The notes under the pieces were generated by a model. It ran no database searches and was not told where the DNA came from. It was given only the letters and a program-made list of their open reading frames with translations. The translations under genes were made by a program, and so were the position numbers. Below are positions 50,848 to 59,843 of a stretch of 64,000 nt of DNA, one piece after another (within the stretch, counting starts at the first letter, position 1; each line of letters opens with the position of its first letter). This DNA is from an uncultured Prevotella sp. (GTDB lineage Bacteria > Bacteroidota > Bacteroidia > Bacteroidales > Bacteroidaceae), in contig CAKZVT010000047.1 in NCBI GenBank assembly GCA_937922435.1, positions 1 to 64,000 of the forward strand, given 5' to 3'.

Positions 50848-51720
50848 ATGAATAAAAAAGTAATCATTCCATCTGTGATAGTAGGTCTGTTGCTGTTGGC
50901 AGGCATTGTGTATCTTGCAATAAGCCTGAACAACCAGAAGCAAGCCAACAAGGAAATGCAAGAACTGGCCGAGCTGGACAAAAAGGAAATGGAAAACGAA
51001 TACCAAATGTTTGCCGACCAGTACAGCGAGCTGAAGACGCAGATTAACAACGATTCGATAATAGAACAACTAACGCAGGAGCAACTGAAGACCGAAAAGC
51101 TTTTGGAGGAGCTTAAGAACGTCAAGGCTTCTGACGCAAGGGAAATAGCACGACTGAAAAAGGAACTGGCAACATGCCGCGCAGTAATCCGCAGTTATGT
51201 GCTTGAAATAGACTCTCTCAACCGACTGAATCAAAACTTGACTGAAGAAAATACACGCGTAAAAGGACAATACGCCGAGGCTACAAGGCAGATTGAGGGG
51301 CTGAACGCCGACAAGCAGACGTTGTCGGAGAAGGTTGCCATCGCAGCACAGCTCGACGCTACGGGCATAACCATGACGCTGAAGAACAAACGCGGCAAGG
51401 TGACAAAGAAGGTGAAGAGGTGCAAGACAATACAGGTGAACTTCAACATTGCCAAGAACGTGACGGCGGCAAGCGGCAACAAGACCGTGTACGTGCGTAT
51501 CACCACGCCTGCCGGAACTGTATTGTCAGGCGGCGGTGCCTTCCAGTATGAGAACCGCAACTTGCCTTACTCGATGAAGAAGACCGTAGAATACACAGGA
51601 AACGAGACTCCCGTAACAATGTATTGGAACGTGAACGAGTTTCTTGGTGAAGGCACATACAATGTAAGCGTATTTGCCGACGGCAATATGATAGGCTCGC
51701 GGAACTTCTCTGTAAAGTAA
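50848..51720 (+). CDS. Membrane-anchored coiled-coil protein of unknown function
   Basis: A 290-residue protein with an N-terminal helix (VIIPSVIVGLLLLAGIVYLAISL), a long coiled coil (about 35-175) and a C-terminal beta domain of about 105 residues (KVKRCKTIQVNFNIAKNVTAAS ... GTYNVSVFADGNMIGSRNFSV). The layout suggests a periplasmic stalk with a binding domain. No named family is recognised. It precedes a tolC-type gene on the same strand by 65 bases. A -7 box TAATTTTG is at 50815-50822. Confidence 0.7.
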   Translation: MNKKVIIPSVIVGLLLLAGIVYLAISLNNQKQANKEMQELAELDKKEMENEYQMFADQYSELKTQINNDSIIEQLTQEQLKTEKLLEELKNVKASDAREIARLKKELATCRAVIRSYVLEIDSLNRLNQNLTEENTRVKGQYAEATRQIEGLNADKQTLSEKVAIAAQLDATGITMTLKNKRGKVTKKVKRCKTIQVNFNIAKNVTAASGNKTVYVRITTPAGTVLSGGGAFQYENRNLPYSMKKTVEYTGNETPVTMYWNVNEFLGEGTYNVSVFADGNMIGSRNFSVK

Positions 51721-51785
51721 GCGGCTGTAATCGGTGCAAAGCTGCGTTTGCGGCCTTGCATGTAGGTTTTGACAACATTTTTTAT

Positions 51786-53276
51786 ATGAAGAATGTAACG
51801 ATTTTGCTCTTGCTGATATCCGTTGCCCTGCCCGTAGGGGCGCAGCGGGTGTTGTCGCTCGACAGTTGCCGGGCCATGGCTTTGCGCAATAACAAGCAGC
51901 TCGGCATATCCAAACTGAAGCAGGACGTTGCACGCGATACGCGCAAGGCTGCAAGGACCAAGTATCTGCCGCATGTAGACGTTCTTGGCGGATATGAGTT
52001 TACGAGCAGGGAAATATCAATATTGAGCGACAAGCAGAAAGGCGCAATAGGCAGCATCGGCACAACGGCGGCCGGGCAGATAGGCAACACCATGTCGTCA
52101 GTAATATCTGAAATGGCCGGACAGGGCATTATCACTCCACAGGCAGCCGAGGCTCTTGGAAACATTGCAGGCAAGATAGCCCCAAGTATAGAGCAGGCCG
52201 GCAATGCCATAGGGAAAAACATCAACGACGCTTTCAGGACAGACACGCGTAACATGTTCGCGGCGTCGGTTATGCTTACGCAGCCTATATATATGGGCGG
52301 AAGCATTGTCGCGGCAAACAAGATTGCAGAGATAAGCGAGCAGCTTGCCGCCAACGACTTGCAGAACAGCCGGCAGAATGTAGTCTACGACGTTGACAAC
52401 GCTTACTGGACGGTAGTTTCGTTGAAGCATAAGCAGAGACTTGCCACAAGTTATCTTAAACTTGTAAAGAAACTTAGCGGCGATGTCGGCAAAATGATAA
52501 AAGAAGGTGTCGCGACAAGAGCCGACGGACTGAAAGTGGATGTGAGGGTCAACGAGGCGGAAATGCAGCTCACGCAGGTTGACAACGGCCTGTCGCTTGC
52601 AAAAATGTTGCTTTGCCAGCTCTGCGGTTTGCCGATGGACGGCAATATAATCCTTGCAGATGAAGACAAAGAGGACGTTTCGGCGGCGGAGAGTATGCCT
52701 ATGCCAGACGTTTCGGCAGCAATGGAAAACCGTCCGGAGCTGAAGATGCTTGAGAATACGGTAGACATAAGCCGCCAGACAACCAAACTTATACGTGCTG
52801 CTTATTTGCCGCAAGTGGCGTTGACCGGTGGTTATCTTGTGACAAACCCTTCGCTTTACAACGGTTTTGAACGTAAGTTCTCGGGAGTATGGAATATCGG
52901 TGTCATCGTAAGGATACCTGTATGGAACTGGTTTGAAGGCACTTACAAAGTACGTGCAGGCAAAACGGCGACGAGCATTGCAATGCTTGAGCTTGACGAG
53001 GCGCGTGAGAAGGTGGAGTTGCAGGTAAACCAAAGCTCGTACAAGGTTGACGAGGCTAACAAAAAACTTGCAATGGCAAGGAAAAATACTGAACAAGCCG
53101 ATGAAAACCTGCGTTGCGCCAACCTTGGTTTCAAGGAGGGCGTGATGGATGTTACCGACGTCATGGCGGCGCAGACCGCATGGTTGCAGGCCCGCTCACA
53201 GAAAATAGACGCTGACATCGACGTTAAACTGACATTGACAAACTTGAAAAAAGTACTTGGAGAAACGATATATTGA
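51786..53276 (+). CDS. TolC-family outer-membrane efflux protein
   Basis: A 496-residue TolC-like protein with a signal peptide (MKNVTILLLLISVALPVGAQ) and two related halves of long helices with strands, for example LSLDSCRAMALRNNKQLGISKLKQD near residue 25 and WNWFEGTYKVRAGKTAT near 385. An insert of about 90 residues (near 85-150; GTTAAGQIGNTMSSVISEMAGQG) is rich in Ala, Gly and Ile. It is the outer-membrane duct for the HlyD/permease genes downstream. Confidence 0.92.
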   Translation: MKNVTILLLLISVALPVGAQRVLSLDSCRAMALRNNKQLGISKLKQDVARDTRKAARTKYLPHVDVLGGYEFTSREISILSDKQKGAIGSIGTTAAGQIGNTMSSVISEMAGQGIITPQAAEALGNIAGKIAPSIEQAGNAIGKNINDAFRTDTRNMFAASVMLTQPIYMGGSIVAANKIAEISEQLAANDLQNSRQNVVYDVDNAYWTVVSLKHKQRLATSYLKLVKKLSGDVGKMIKEGVATRADGLKVDVRVNEAEMQLTQVDNGLSLAKMLLCQLCGLPMDGNIILADEDKEDVSAAESMPMPDVSAAMENRPELKMLENTVDISRQTTKLIRAAYLPQVALTGGYLVTNPSLYNGFERKFSGVWNIGVIVRIPVWNWFEGTYKVRAGKTATSIAMLELDEAREKVELQVNQSSYKVDEANKKLAMARKNTEQADENLRCANLGFKEGVMDVTDVMAAQTAWLQARSQKIDADIDVKLTLTNLKKVLGETIY

Positions 53277-53280
53277 AAGT

Positions 53281-53370
53281 GAAGAGCGAAGAATTAAGAG
53301 TGAAGAGTGAAAAATCCATTGGTGTCCCCATCACTCCCTGTTCTCTCAGTTTTCCCGGTTCTCCCAATTA
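53281..53370. repeat. Class C word arrays (two unrelated single arms)
   Basis: GAAGAATTAAGAGTGAAGAG words are followed by ACTCCCTGTTCTCTCAG and GGTTCTCCC words. They resemble the arrays at 17320 and 43625. It separates the tolC-like and hlyD-like genes. Confidence 0.5.
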
Positions 53371-53381
53371 AATAAAAGAAA

Positions 53382-54368
53382 ATGGAAAAGAAAACACAAC
53401 ATAACAACATATTGCTTGCCACATTCTGCTTTGCGGCGGTTGTAGTAATTGTCGGGGTTATAGGCTTCCTGACATTCGGACGCACCCCCGACACAATACA
53501 GGGTGAGGTAGAAGTGTCAGAATACCGTGTGTCGAGCAAAGTGCCCGGGCGCATACTTGAATTGCGTGTGCAGGAGGGCGATTACGTAAAAGTTGGCGAT
53601 ACGCTTGCCATACTTGACGCACCCGACGTTGAGGCAAAGAGGGCGCAAGCCGTCAGTGCGGAGGATGCGGCTGCTGCATTGAGCACAATGGCCGACAAGG
53701 GCGCACGCCGCGAGCAAGTGCAAGGAGCGTTCGAGGTATGGCAGCAGGCCAAGGCCGGTCTTGAGATTGCAGAGAAGTCATACGGCCGTGTGCAACGCCT
53801 TTTTGACGAGGGCGTGATGAGTGCGCAGAAGCGTGACGAGGCTTATGCCAACTACAAGGCGATGAAGGCGCAGGCACAGGCTGCCAAGAGCCAGTACGAC
53901 ATGGCTGTGGCCGGAGCACGGCGCGAGGAACGTGAGGCTGCCGCAGCCCAGAAGCGTCGGGCGCAAGGTGCTGTGCAGGAAGTGGATTCGTATGTAAAGG
54001 AAACTGTGCAGGTTGCACAGATGGAAGGCGAGGTAAGCGATGTCTATCCGAAACTCGGCGAACTTGTCGGTGCCGGTTCTCCAATCATGAGCATTTCAAT
54101 CATGAGCGACCAGTGGGGAACGTTCAATGTGCGTGAAGACCAGCTGAAGGGGCTCAAGGTGGGCGATATGTTCACGGCTTATTGTCCGGCGTTCAACAAG
54201 GACATACGCATGAAGGTGTATTACATCAAGGACGAGGGCAGCTATGCGGTGTGGAAGGCCACGAAGACAAACGGCCAGTATGACCTTAAGACATTTGAGG
54301 TAAAGGCGCGTCCTATAGACAAGCTCGAAGGGTTGCGCCCCGGCATGTCGCTCATCATAAAGGAGTAA
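53382..54368 (+). CDS. HlyD-family membrane fusion protein
   Basis: A 328-residue periplasmic adaptor with one N-terminal helix (ILLATFCFAAVVVIVGVIGFLTF), a lipoyl-like half motif (VSSKVPGRILELRVQEGDYVKVGDTLAILD), a helical hairpin (about 85-200), and a beta-barrel domain (about 215-300; GTFNVREDQLKGLKVGDMFTAYC). It bridges the two permeases to the TolC-like protein. Confidence 0.92.
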   Translation: MEKKTQHNNILLATFCFAAVVVIVGVIGFLTFGRTPDTIQGEVEVSEYRVSSKVPGRILELRVQEGDYVKVGDTLAILDAPDVEAKRAQAVSAEDAAAALSTMADKGARREQVQGAFEVWQQAKAGLEIAEKSYGRVQRLFDEGVMSAQKRDEAYANYKAMKAQAQAAKSQYDMAVAGARREEREAAAAQKRRAQGAVQEVDSYVKETVQVAQMEGEVSDVYPKLGELVGAGSPIMSISIMSDQWGTFNVREDQLKGLKVGDMFTAYCPAFNKDIRMKVYYIKDEGSYAVWKATKTNGQYDLKTFEVKARPIDKLEGLRPGMSLIIKE

Positions 54369-54417
54369 TACTGCGGAATAGCGGATAACGCAGACTGCGA
54401 GAAAGGGATTGATAAGA

Positions 54418-55593
54418 ATGAGTTGTGACATGTTAAAACGGATTTACGGTGTGGCGCGCCGCGAGTGTGGCATAATGCGCAAGAACCTGATGTATCTGTT
54501 CTGCATGGTTGTGTTCCCGGTGATTGTCACCGTATTCTTTACATCCCTAATGGCTGACGGTCAGCCTACAGACATGCCTGTGGGCGTGGTTGACCACGAC
54601 AATACCGCGACAACGCGCACGCTTGTCAGGAAACTTGACGCTTTCCAGGCGACTAAAGTCACGGCGCGTTATGCCAGTGTGGCTGAAGCCCGACGTGCTA
54701 TCCAGCGCAACGAGATTTATGCGTTTCTTTATATACCCGAAGGCACTACGGCGGAACTTCTTGCCATGCGCCAGCCTAAGATTTCGTTTTATTACAGTTC
54801 TACGTCTTATACGGCAGGAGCATTGCTTTACCGTGACTTGAAAACAATATCGACGCTTGGCTCCGCCAGTGTAGGAGCGTCGTTGTTGAGTGCCAAGGGA
54901 TTGACGGAAGAGCAGGTTATGAGCGTGCTCCAGCCTGTTGTCGTTGACCTGCATACGGTTAACAACCCTATGGTAAATTACAGTGTTTACCTTAACACGA
55001 TGCTTGTGCCGGGCTGTCTCATGCTGTTCATCTTTCTCGTTACGGCTTATTCTTTGGGTACGGAGCTGAAGTTCAATTCGGCAAAGGAGTGGCTTTCGGC
55101 TTCAGGCGACAACATCGCCGTCGCCATTTTTGGCAAGATGCTGCCGCAGACGCTTATATGGCTTGCCATCTTCTATGGCTATATGTTCTATGTGTTCGGC
55201 GTTCTTCAATTCCCACATCCCGGCGGAACGGGATATATTCTGCTGCTGGGTTTGCTCTCGGTGCTGTCGTCGCAGGCTTTCGGCATATTCGTTTTCGGCC
55301 TTGTGCCGTCGTTGCGCATGTCTATGAGTATCTGCTGCCTGTGGGCGGTGTTGAGCTATTCGCTGTCTGGCACGGCGTTTCCGCTGTCGGCAATGGATGC
55401 CGAAATCAAGGCCATAGCCCAGCTTTTCCCATTGAGGCATTATTATATGGTTTACCAGCTCAACATATTCAACGGCTATCCGATTGACTATTCATGGCCT
55501 TACATCGGTGCGCTGCTCGTATTCACGGCTTTGCCTTTGCTTGTGGCAGGCCGCATAAAGAAGAACGTCATGGCATATCAGTATCTGCCATAA
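54418..55593 (+). CDS. ABC-2 type permease, first copy
   Basis: A 391-residue ABC-2 permease: an N-terminal helix (LMYLFCMVVFPVIVTVFFTSLM), a large extracytoplasmic domain (about 45-190) and five C-terminal helices, as in YhhJ/YbhS-type exporters. No ATP-binding gene is present in the operon. ATG at 54418 is chosen over an upstream TTG. It lies 49 bases after the hlyD-like gene. Confidence 0.9.
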   Translation: MSCDMLKRIYGVARRECGIMRKNLMYLFCMVVFPVIVTVFFTSLMADGQPTDMPVGVVDHDNTATTRTLVRKLDAFQATKVTARYASVAEARRAIQRNEIYAFLYIPEGTTAELLAMRQPKISFYYSSTSYTAGALLYRDLKTISTLGSASVGASLLSAKGLTEEQVMSVLQPVVVDLHTVNNPMVNYSVYLNTMLVPGCLMLFIFLVTAYSLGTELKFNSAKEWLSASGDNIAVAIFGKMLPQTLIWLAIFYGYMFYVFGVLQFPHPGGTGYILLLGLLSVLSSQAFGIFVFGLVPSLRMSMSICCLWAVLSYSLSGTAFPLSAMDAEIKAIAQLFPLRHYYMVYQLNIFNGYPIDYSWPYIGALLVFTALPLLVAGRIKKNVMAYQYLP

Positions 55594-55655
55594 ACATGTT
55601 TGTCTGGCGTATTGGGTTTATTTTGACTTATTAGTCTTAAATATATCAGTATTTG

Positions 55656-56858
55656 ATGAGATTGATATCACGAATAAAACAAGGGTTCGGCGACCTGTGC
55701 CATATATGGGCCGACGAGATGCGCACCGTCTTCAAGGACGAGGGTGTGCTCATCTTCTTCATCCTTGTGCCGTTGTTTTATCCGTTGCTTTATTCTTGGA
55801 TTTACACCAATGAGGTGGTGCGCGAGGTGCCGGTGGCAGTTGTCGATTTGTCGCACAGTGCCATGAGCCGTGAGTTCATACGCCAGTTCGATGCCTCGCC
55901 CGATGTCCGTGTAGCCCGGTATTGCAACAATCTCGACGAGGCCAAGGACGTAGTCGGCCGACAGGATGCCTTCGGCGTGATATATTTTCCAACCGATTTC
56001 CAGACCCGCGTCTCGCGCATGGAGCAGAGCCGTGTCAGCGTGTTTTGCGACATGAGCTTCATGCTTTACTATAAGGCCATATTCCAGACGGCAACTGCTG
56101 TGGCCGGCAACGTGAACTCTAAAATCCTGATAGAGCGTGCAGGCAACTGGACGGAGCGCGAGGACGAAATAACCGCCAAGCCGCTCGACTTCGACGAGGT
56201 GCAGCTCTTCAACTCTACCGGCGGTTACGGCAACTTCATCATTCCCGGCGTGCTTATGCTCATAATACAGCAGACGTTGTTGCTCGGTGTCGGCCTGTCG
56301 GTCGGAACGGCGCGCGAACGCAGCAAGACAGGTTCTTTCCTGCCCGATGCGGCGCGTTACGACGGCGTGTTCCGCACGGTGCTTGGCCGCGCTTTGGCTT
56401 ACTTCATGGTGTACGCCGTTGTTACGGCTTACGTCGCGCTTGTAGTGCCGCGCTTGTTCGGCTTCACCTCGTTGCTGCGTCCCGGCGATACGTTCTGGTT
56501 CATGTTGCCATACGTCCTGTCGTGCGTGTTCTTCGCAATGATAATTTCCGGACTCATCCGTTACCGTGAGAACGTCATCCTTATTGTCGTGTTCACGTCT
56601 GTGCCGCTGCTTTTCATTTCAGGCGTGTCATGGCCGCAGAGTGCCATTCCGCCTTTCTGGCAGTGGGTGTCGTGGCTTGCGCCGTCCACGTTCGGCGTGC
56701 GCGGCTTTGTCAGGATGAACACTATGGGTGCCCTGCTGGGCGATGTAAGGGTGGAGTATGTGGCCCTATGGGCGCAGACGATAGTCTATTTCTTCATCAC
56801 CTGCCTGCTTTACCGATGGCAGGTAATCAAGAGGAGAAGGGCTGAAGGCACGGTGTGA
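55656..56858 (+). CDS. ABC-2 type permease, second copy
   Basis: A 400-residue ABC-2 permease with the same layout as its neighbour (helix VLIFFILVPLFYPLLYSWIY, extracytoplasmic domain about 55-190, then five helices). The two copies are distant paralogues and probably form a heterodimer. The start ATG directly follows an in-frame TTG. It ends the TolC-HlyD-permease-permease operon. Confidence 0.9.
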   Translation: MRLISRIKQGFGDLCHIWADEMRTVFKDEGVLIFFILVPLFYPLLYSWIYTNEVVREVPVAVVDLSHSAMSREFIRQFDASPDVRVARYCNNLDEAKDVVGRQDAFGVIYFPTDFQTRVSRMEQSRVSVFCDMSFMLYYKAIFQTATAVAGNVNSKILIERAGNWTEREDEITAKPLDFDEVQLFNSTGGYGNFIIPGVLMLIIQQTLLLGVGLSVGTARERSKTGSFLPDAARYDGVFRTVLGRALAYFMVYAVVTAYVALVVPRLFGFTSLLRPGDTFWFMLPYVLSCVFFAMIISGLIRYRENVILIVVFTSVPLLFISGVSWPQSAIPPFWQWVSWLAPSTFGVRGFVRMNTMGALLGDVRVEYVALWAQTIVYFFITCLLYRWQVIKRRRAEGTV

Positions 56859-56862
56859 CCCT

Positions 56863-57546
56863 TCAGCCGATGAGTTTCAGTATTTTGCTTTCTTGTGCGT
56901 ATGGCAGCATTCTGTGCAGATGCTGCACCATCTTGTCGTGCGATTCTTGCGGCGTGCAGCCTGCGTCGAGCCGTCCGTACAGGCTTTCGGGCGTGGTGTA
57001 TCGCGCCACTCCCCATCCGTAAGGCCGTCCGTGGCGGTCGGTGTTGTATTCAAAGTCGGATATTACTACGCGCACCGACATCATCAGCCGCGTAAGTATA
57101 GGTTCTAAAGGTATTTTAACAACCCCGGGCATGTCGTCCACAAGGTCGTCGGCAGTGCGCCTCCGTCCGCGCGCGAAACCGAGCATACGGCGCAATTCCT
57201 TCACCGTTGCGCTGCCTTCCGACGCTATTGTTTGCAGCACAACGTCGTCGAGCGCGGCGGTGTCCTCGTCCTTGGCGTAGCGCAGTGTGCGTCGGTAGTT
57301 CACAAGGTGGGGCAGCCATTCAAGGCTTACATAGCCCGCTTTCTTTGCGAACAGCTTGCCGTAGGCGCAGTGCCCCTCGCGTATTACCGGTCCTTTCCAC
57401 TCCCACGGGCCTTCCTCTTCGTCAGAAAACCACAGCTCGCCAGCCGTCATTTCCTCAATGGAAAAGCCAGGAATGCCGCAGCGGAAGAACGGCAGGAAAC
57501 CCCGTTCGAGCACCGCACTCTCCATGTCGATGGATGAATGTATCAT
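56863..57546 (-). CDS. Protein of unknown function, possibly AlkZ-related
   Basis: A 227-residue protein with the segments GELWFSDEEEGPWEWKGPVIREG, YGKLFAKKAGYVSLEWLPHLVNYRR and a winged-helix-like part TIASEGSATVKELRRMLGF. The pattern resembles Bacteroidales proteins that I recall being labelled AlkZ-related (winged-helix DNA glycosylase superfamily), but the catalytic motif of AlkZ is not evident. It converges on the second permease gene with a four-base gap. Confidence 0.6.
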   Translation of the reverse strand: MIHSSIDMESAVLERGFLPFFRCGIPGFSIEEMTAGELWFSDEEEGPWEWKGPVIREGHCAYGKLFAKKAGYVSLEWLPHLVNYRRTLRYAKDEDTAALDDVVLQTIASEGSATVKELRRMLGFARGRRRTADDLVDDMPGVVKIPLEPILTRLMMSVRVVISDFEYNTDRHGRPYGWGVARYTTPESLYGRLDAGCTPQESHDKMVQHLHRMLPYAQESKILKLIG

Positions 57547-57547
57547 A

Positions 57548-57691
57548 AAGCCCCTTCCCAGCCCTCCCCGAGGGGAGCGAGTCTGGTATGATTTGTTATT
57601 TGTAAAGCATATATTTTACGTTGTCCGTATGATGCCTAAATCCTTAAAGGCATTCCCGTTTCCCTCCCTTCGGGAGGGTTAGTGTGGGGCT
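57548..57691. repeat. Family A inverted repeat pair between the unknown gene and the flavin reductase
   Basis: A reverse arm at 57548-57585 with four G-tracts on the minus strand, and a degraded forward arm at about 57658-57691. The left arm starts one base before the start codon at 57546. Outer ends read AAAGCCCC and GGGGCTT, a different edge from GACACCC; the same edge is seen at 42149 and 47346. Confidence 0.85.
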
Positions 57692-57693
57692 TA

Positions 57694-58254
57694 TTATTTA
57701 AGTTTCACCCCGTCCTTGAACGCGTTGCCCACCTTTCCGCCAACGGCGAGATAGTGGTTGTGCACCGGGTCGAACGAGATTGGGCGCAGCTTGGCCGGGT
57801 CAATCTTGCCCTTTTCGTCGAGGATGCTCTCGTCGGCCGACACGTTCACGATGCGGCCAACCAGGTGGCACGTCTCCGGGTCATACGATATAAGCTCGCA
57901 TTCAACCGTCATCGGCAGTTCCTCAATCAAAGGCGCGTTGACAAATTCCGACTTTACGGCGTGCCATCCGGCCTTTTCGAGTTTGTCTTCAACCTTGTTT
58001 CCCGACACTATTCCCACATAGTCGCACGCCGTAAGCTGCCCTTCCGTGCCCATGCTTACGGTGAACGCCTTGGTCTCCAACAGGTTCTTTACCGTCTTGT
58101 GGCCTGCGCTGAGGCACATGTTTATTTGGTCGTCATAGTCAATTCCGCCCCACGCCGCGTTCATCGCGTCGGCGTTGCCCTGCGCGTCGTATGTGGCGAC
58201 GATGAACACGGGCTGCGGATAAGTCCACGGTTTTGCTCCGAAATTCTTTCTCAT
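57694..58254 (-). CDS. Flavin reductase family protein
   Basis: A 186-residue flavin-binding split-barrel protein. Family features are PQPVFIVATYDAQGNADAMNAAW near residue 13, NMCLSAGHKTVKNLLETKAFTVS near 45, and CHLVGRIVNV near 130. It reduces FMN or FAD with NAD(P)H, or binds flavin. Length is typical. A -7 box TAACTTTG lies at 58294-58301 with CTTG 20 bases upstream. Confidence 0.9.
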   Translation of the reverse strand: MRKNFGAKPWTYPQPVFIVATYDAQGNADAMNAAWGGIDYDDQINMCLSAGHKTVKNLLETKAFTVSMGTEGQLTACDYVGIVSGNKVEDKLEKAGWHAVKSEFVNAPLIEELPMTVECELISYDPETCHLVGRIVNVSADESILDEKGKIDPAKLRPISFDPVHNHYLAVGGKVGNAFKDGVKLK

Positions 58255-58293
58255 AGTATGATATATGTTTTTGCTGATAAGTTTTCAATACAG

Positions 58294-58301
58294 CAAAGTT
58301 A
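58294..58301 (-). promoter_or_regulatory. Candidate -7 box for the flavin reductase gene
   Basis: TAACTTTG on the minus strand, 40 bases before the start. A CTTG at the -33 position is a near match. Confidence 0.5.
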
Positions 58302-58453
58302 GTGGTTTATTCTTATTCCAGCAAGCCTTTTAGGTTAATTTAATGAAGTGTGCTTTTCTTGTAAAAGTTAGATGTTTTTGAATAATGTCCGAACTGTCAT
58401 TTTTAGTCGAAGGTGGTTACGGCTCGTATATTTAAGGTTGTTTATGGGAATGA

Positions 58454-59353
58454 TTATTGCCATAAAGGTTCATTTTCCCAATTTTTACAAAAGCCCATTG
58501 CTGCTATGTCCACAGATGGGAACTTGTCCAGGAGGGTTGTTATTTTTGAATTGAATTGATTGCCTGGAGAAACATTGGTGAGGAAATATCTTATAATGCA
58601 CAAGCGGTAGAAAACCTTTTTCTTGTCTATCTTTGATGTGTCTGTCCAAGCTTTTGAAGTTTTGTGTGGTTCTGCCGGGGTTAGCATAAAATCTCTGTTC
58701 CATACTCTTGCATGGTGGCAACACATGTTTCGTAGATTAGCCAGTACCGTCAGCCAAGAAGTGAAGACCTGCGGCTTCAAGCCAAAATAATCGGCGATGA
58801 GTTTCATCAGTTTGTTGCTGGCGATATTGGAATAGATATAGTTTAAGTTCCCAAAGGATAGCACTTCTGTTATCATCCATGCAGGTGGATAGCTTTCAAC
58901 ATGATTATGTCTGAAATTCACAATGTAGTCCTCTTTGCTTGATGTCAGCTCTTTTTCTATTACCGCCAATGTTTGATTGAATTTATCTGCATTTGCGAAA
59001 TATTCCGGCTTCGTTATCCAATACCTGTCATTCAATTCTTGGCATCCAACATTCGCCAACACGCTTCGGATAGCCACTTCTATCTTTTCTATTTCATTGA
59101 AAAGAAGTATGCGCAGTTTTTTGTCGAAGCGGTAAAGCGTCAAGACTTGTTCGAATGTCGTTCCCTTTTTTAGTGTTAAATTACTTTTGGGGCTTTGATA
59201 GAATGGATAGATATAGGCGGACAAACGGTGATAGCCGATATTCATCAAATAATTTTCGACTTTCTGCTCATCCTTCATAAGCATACCGCGCTGCTTTAAT
59301 ATCTGAACTATTTGTTTAGGGGATGAATATGGTTTGGTGAAACTTGTTTTCAT
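58454..59353 (-). CDS. Abi-family protein (AbiD/AbiF-like, Abi_2)
   Basis: A 299-residue protein of the Abi_2 group, found in phage abortive-infection systems of Lactococcus. Features are KPYSSPKQIVQILKQRGM at the N-terminus, YLMNIGYHRLSAYIYPF near residue 40, TLYRFDKKLRILLFNEIEKIEVAIRS near 75, and LANLRNMCCHHARVWN near 220, which contains an R-x4-6-H motif as in HEPN nucleases. It has its own promoter (59422-59452), which excludes longer starts. No partner gene or integrase is near. Base composition seems lower in GC than its neighbours, a hint of transfer. Confidence 0.88.
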   Translation of the reverse strand: MKTSFTKPYSSPKQIVQILKQRGMLMKDEQKVENYLMNIGYHRLSAYIYPFYQSPKSNLTLKKGTTFEQVLTLYRFDKKLRILLFNEIEKIEVAIRSVLANVGCQELNDRYWITKPEYFANADKFNQTLAVIEKELTSSKEDYIVNFRHNHVESYPPAWMITEVLSFGNLNYIYSNIASNKLMKLIADYFGLKPQVFTSWLTVLANLRNMCCHHARVWNRDFMLTPAEPHKTSKAWTDTSKIDKKKVFYRLCIIRYFLTNVSPGNQFNSKITTLLDKFPSVDIAAMGFCKNWENEPLWQ

Positions 59354-59421
59354 ATGGGGATAATAAAAAAACGACCCGCCGATTTGAGCATTGTTAAGAG
59401 GCTTGGCAGGTTCTAATGATG

Positions 59422-59452
59422 CAAAGATACAGCTTTTGCCTTTAAGTCCAAA
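59422..59452 (-). promoter_or_regulatory. Promoter for the Abi-family gene
   Basis: TATCTTTG at 59422-59429 and TTTG at 59449-59452 on the minus strand, gap 19. The leader is about 60 nt. Confidence 0.7.
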
Positions 59453-59524
59453 ATGTTTCACCAAAATATTTGTCATTTTATTAAAAAGTAGCTAATATTG
59501 AAGCAACAGGACTACGGATGAACT

Positions 59525-59608
59525 GTAAAAGGCCATATTTCGTCTTACGAAAGGCCGTCAATCGCACGCTAAAAGGCCGCCTTTTGCAGGCTAAAAGGTT
59601 GCATATTG
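59525..59608. repeat. Family B multi-hairpin repeat, locus 11
   Basis: AAAAGGCCATATTTCG, GAAAGGCCGTCAATCGCA, and AAAAGGCCGCCTTTTGCA / GCTAAAAGGTTGCATATTGG. Edges ATGAACTGTAAAAGG and GGAAAGCCGTTGATTGTCAG match locus 9. Gene-free DNA from 59354 to 59843 holds this and the two promoters; 59610-59760 shows nothing else I can name. Confidence 0.85.
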
Positions 59609-59786
59609 GAAAGCCGTTGATTGTCAGCGGTTTTCACGGTTCGGACTTGGCGACGGAGCAGTTTGCGTTTTATGAAGACATCGTGACGCAGGGTGTCGGC
59701 AATATACGGACGCTCGCGCGGTTGTTGACAGGTTATTGACAGGTTATAAGGTGTAATGTTTTTGGTGGGATTGACGGCTTCAGCAT

Positions 59787-59816
59787 TTTGTTTGTCGGTT
59801 AAATTTACTACCTTTG
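59787..59816 (+). promoter_or_regulatory. Promoter for the DMT transporter gene
   Basis: TTTG at 59787-59790 and TACCTTTG at 59809-59816, gap 18. The start codon is 28 bases downstream. Confidence 0.6.
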
Positions 59817-59843
59817 CACCCCGAATTTGAAAAGTAAAAAGGA

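Noticed and set aside
59518..59739. A 73-codon open frame over family B locus 11
   Set aside because: About half of it is the multi-hairpin repeat. Similar repeat-born frames occur at loci 1, 2 and 9, so it is not convincing as a gene.
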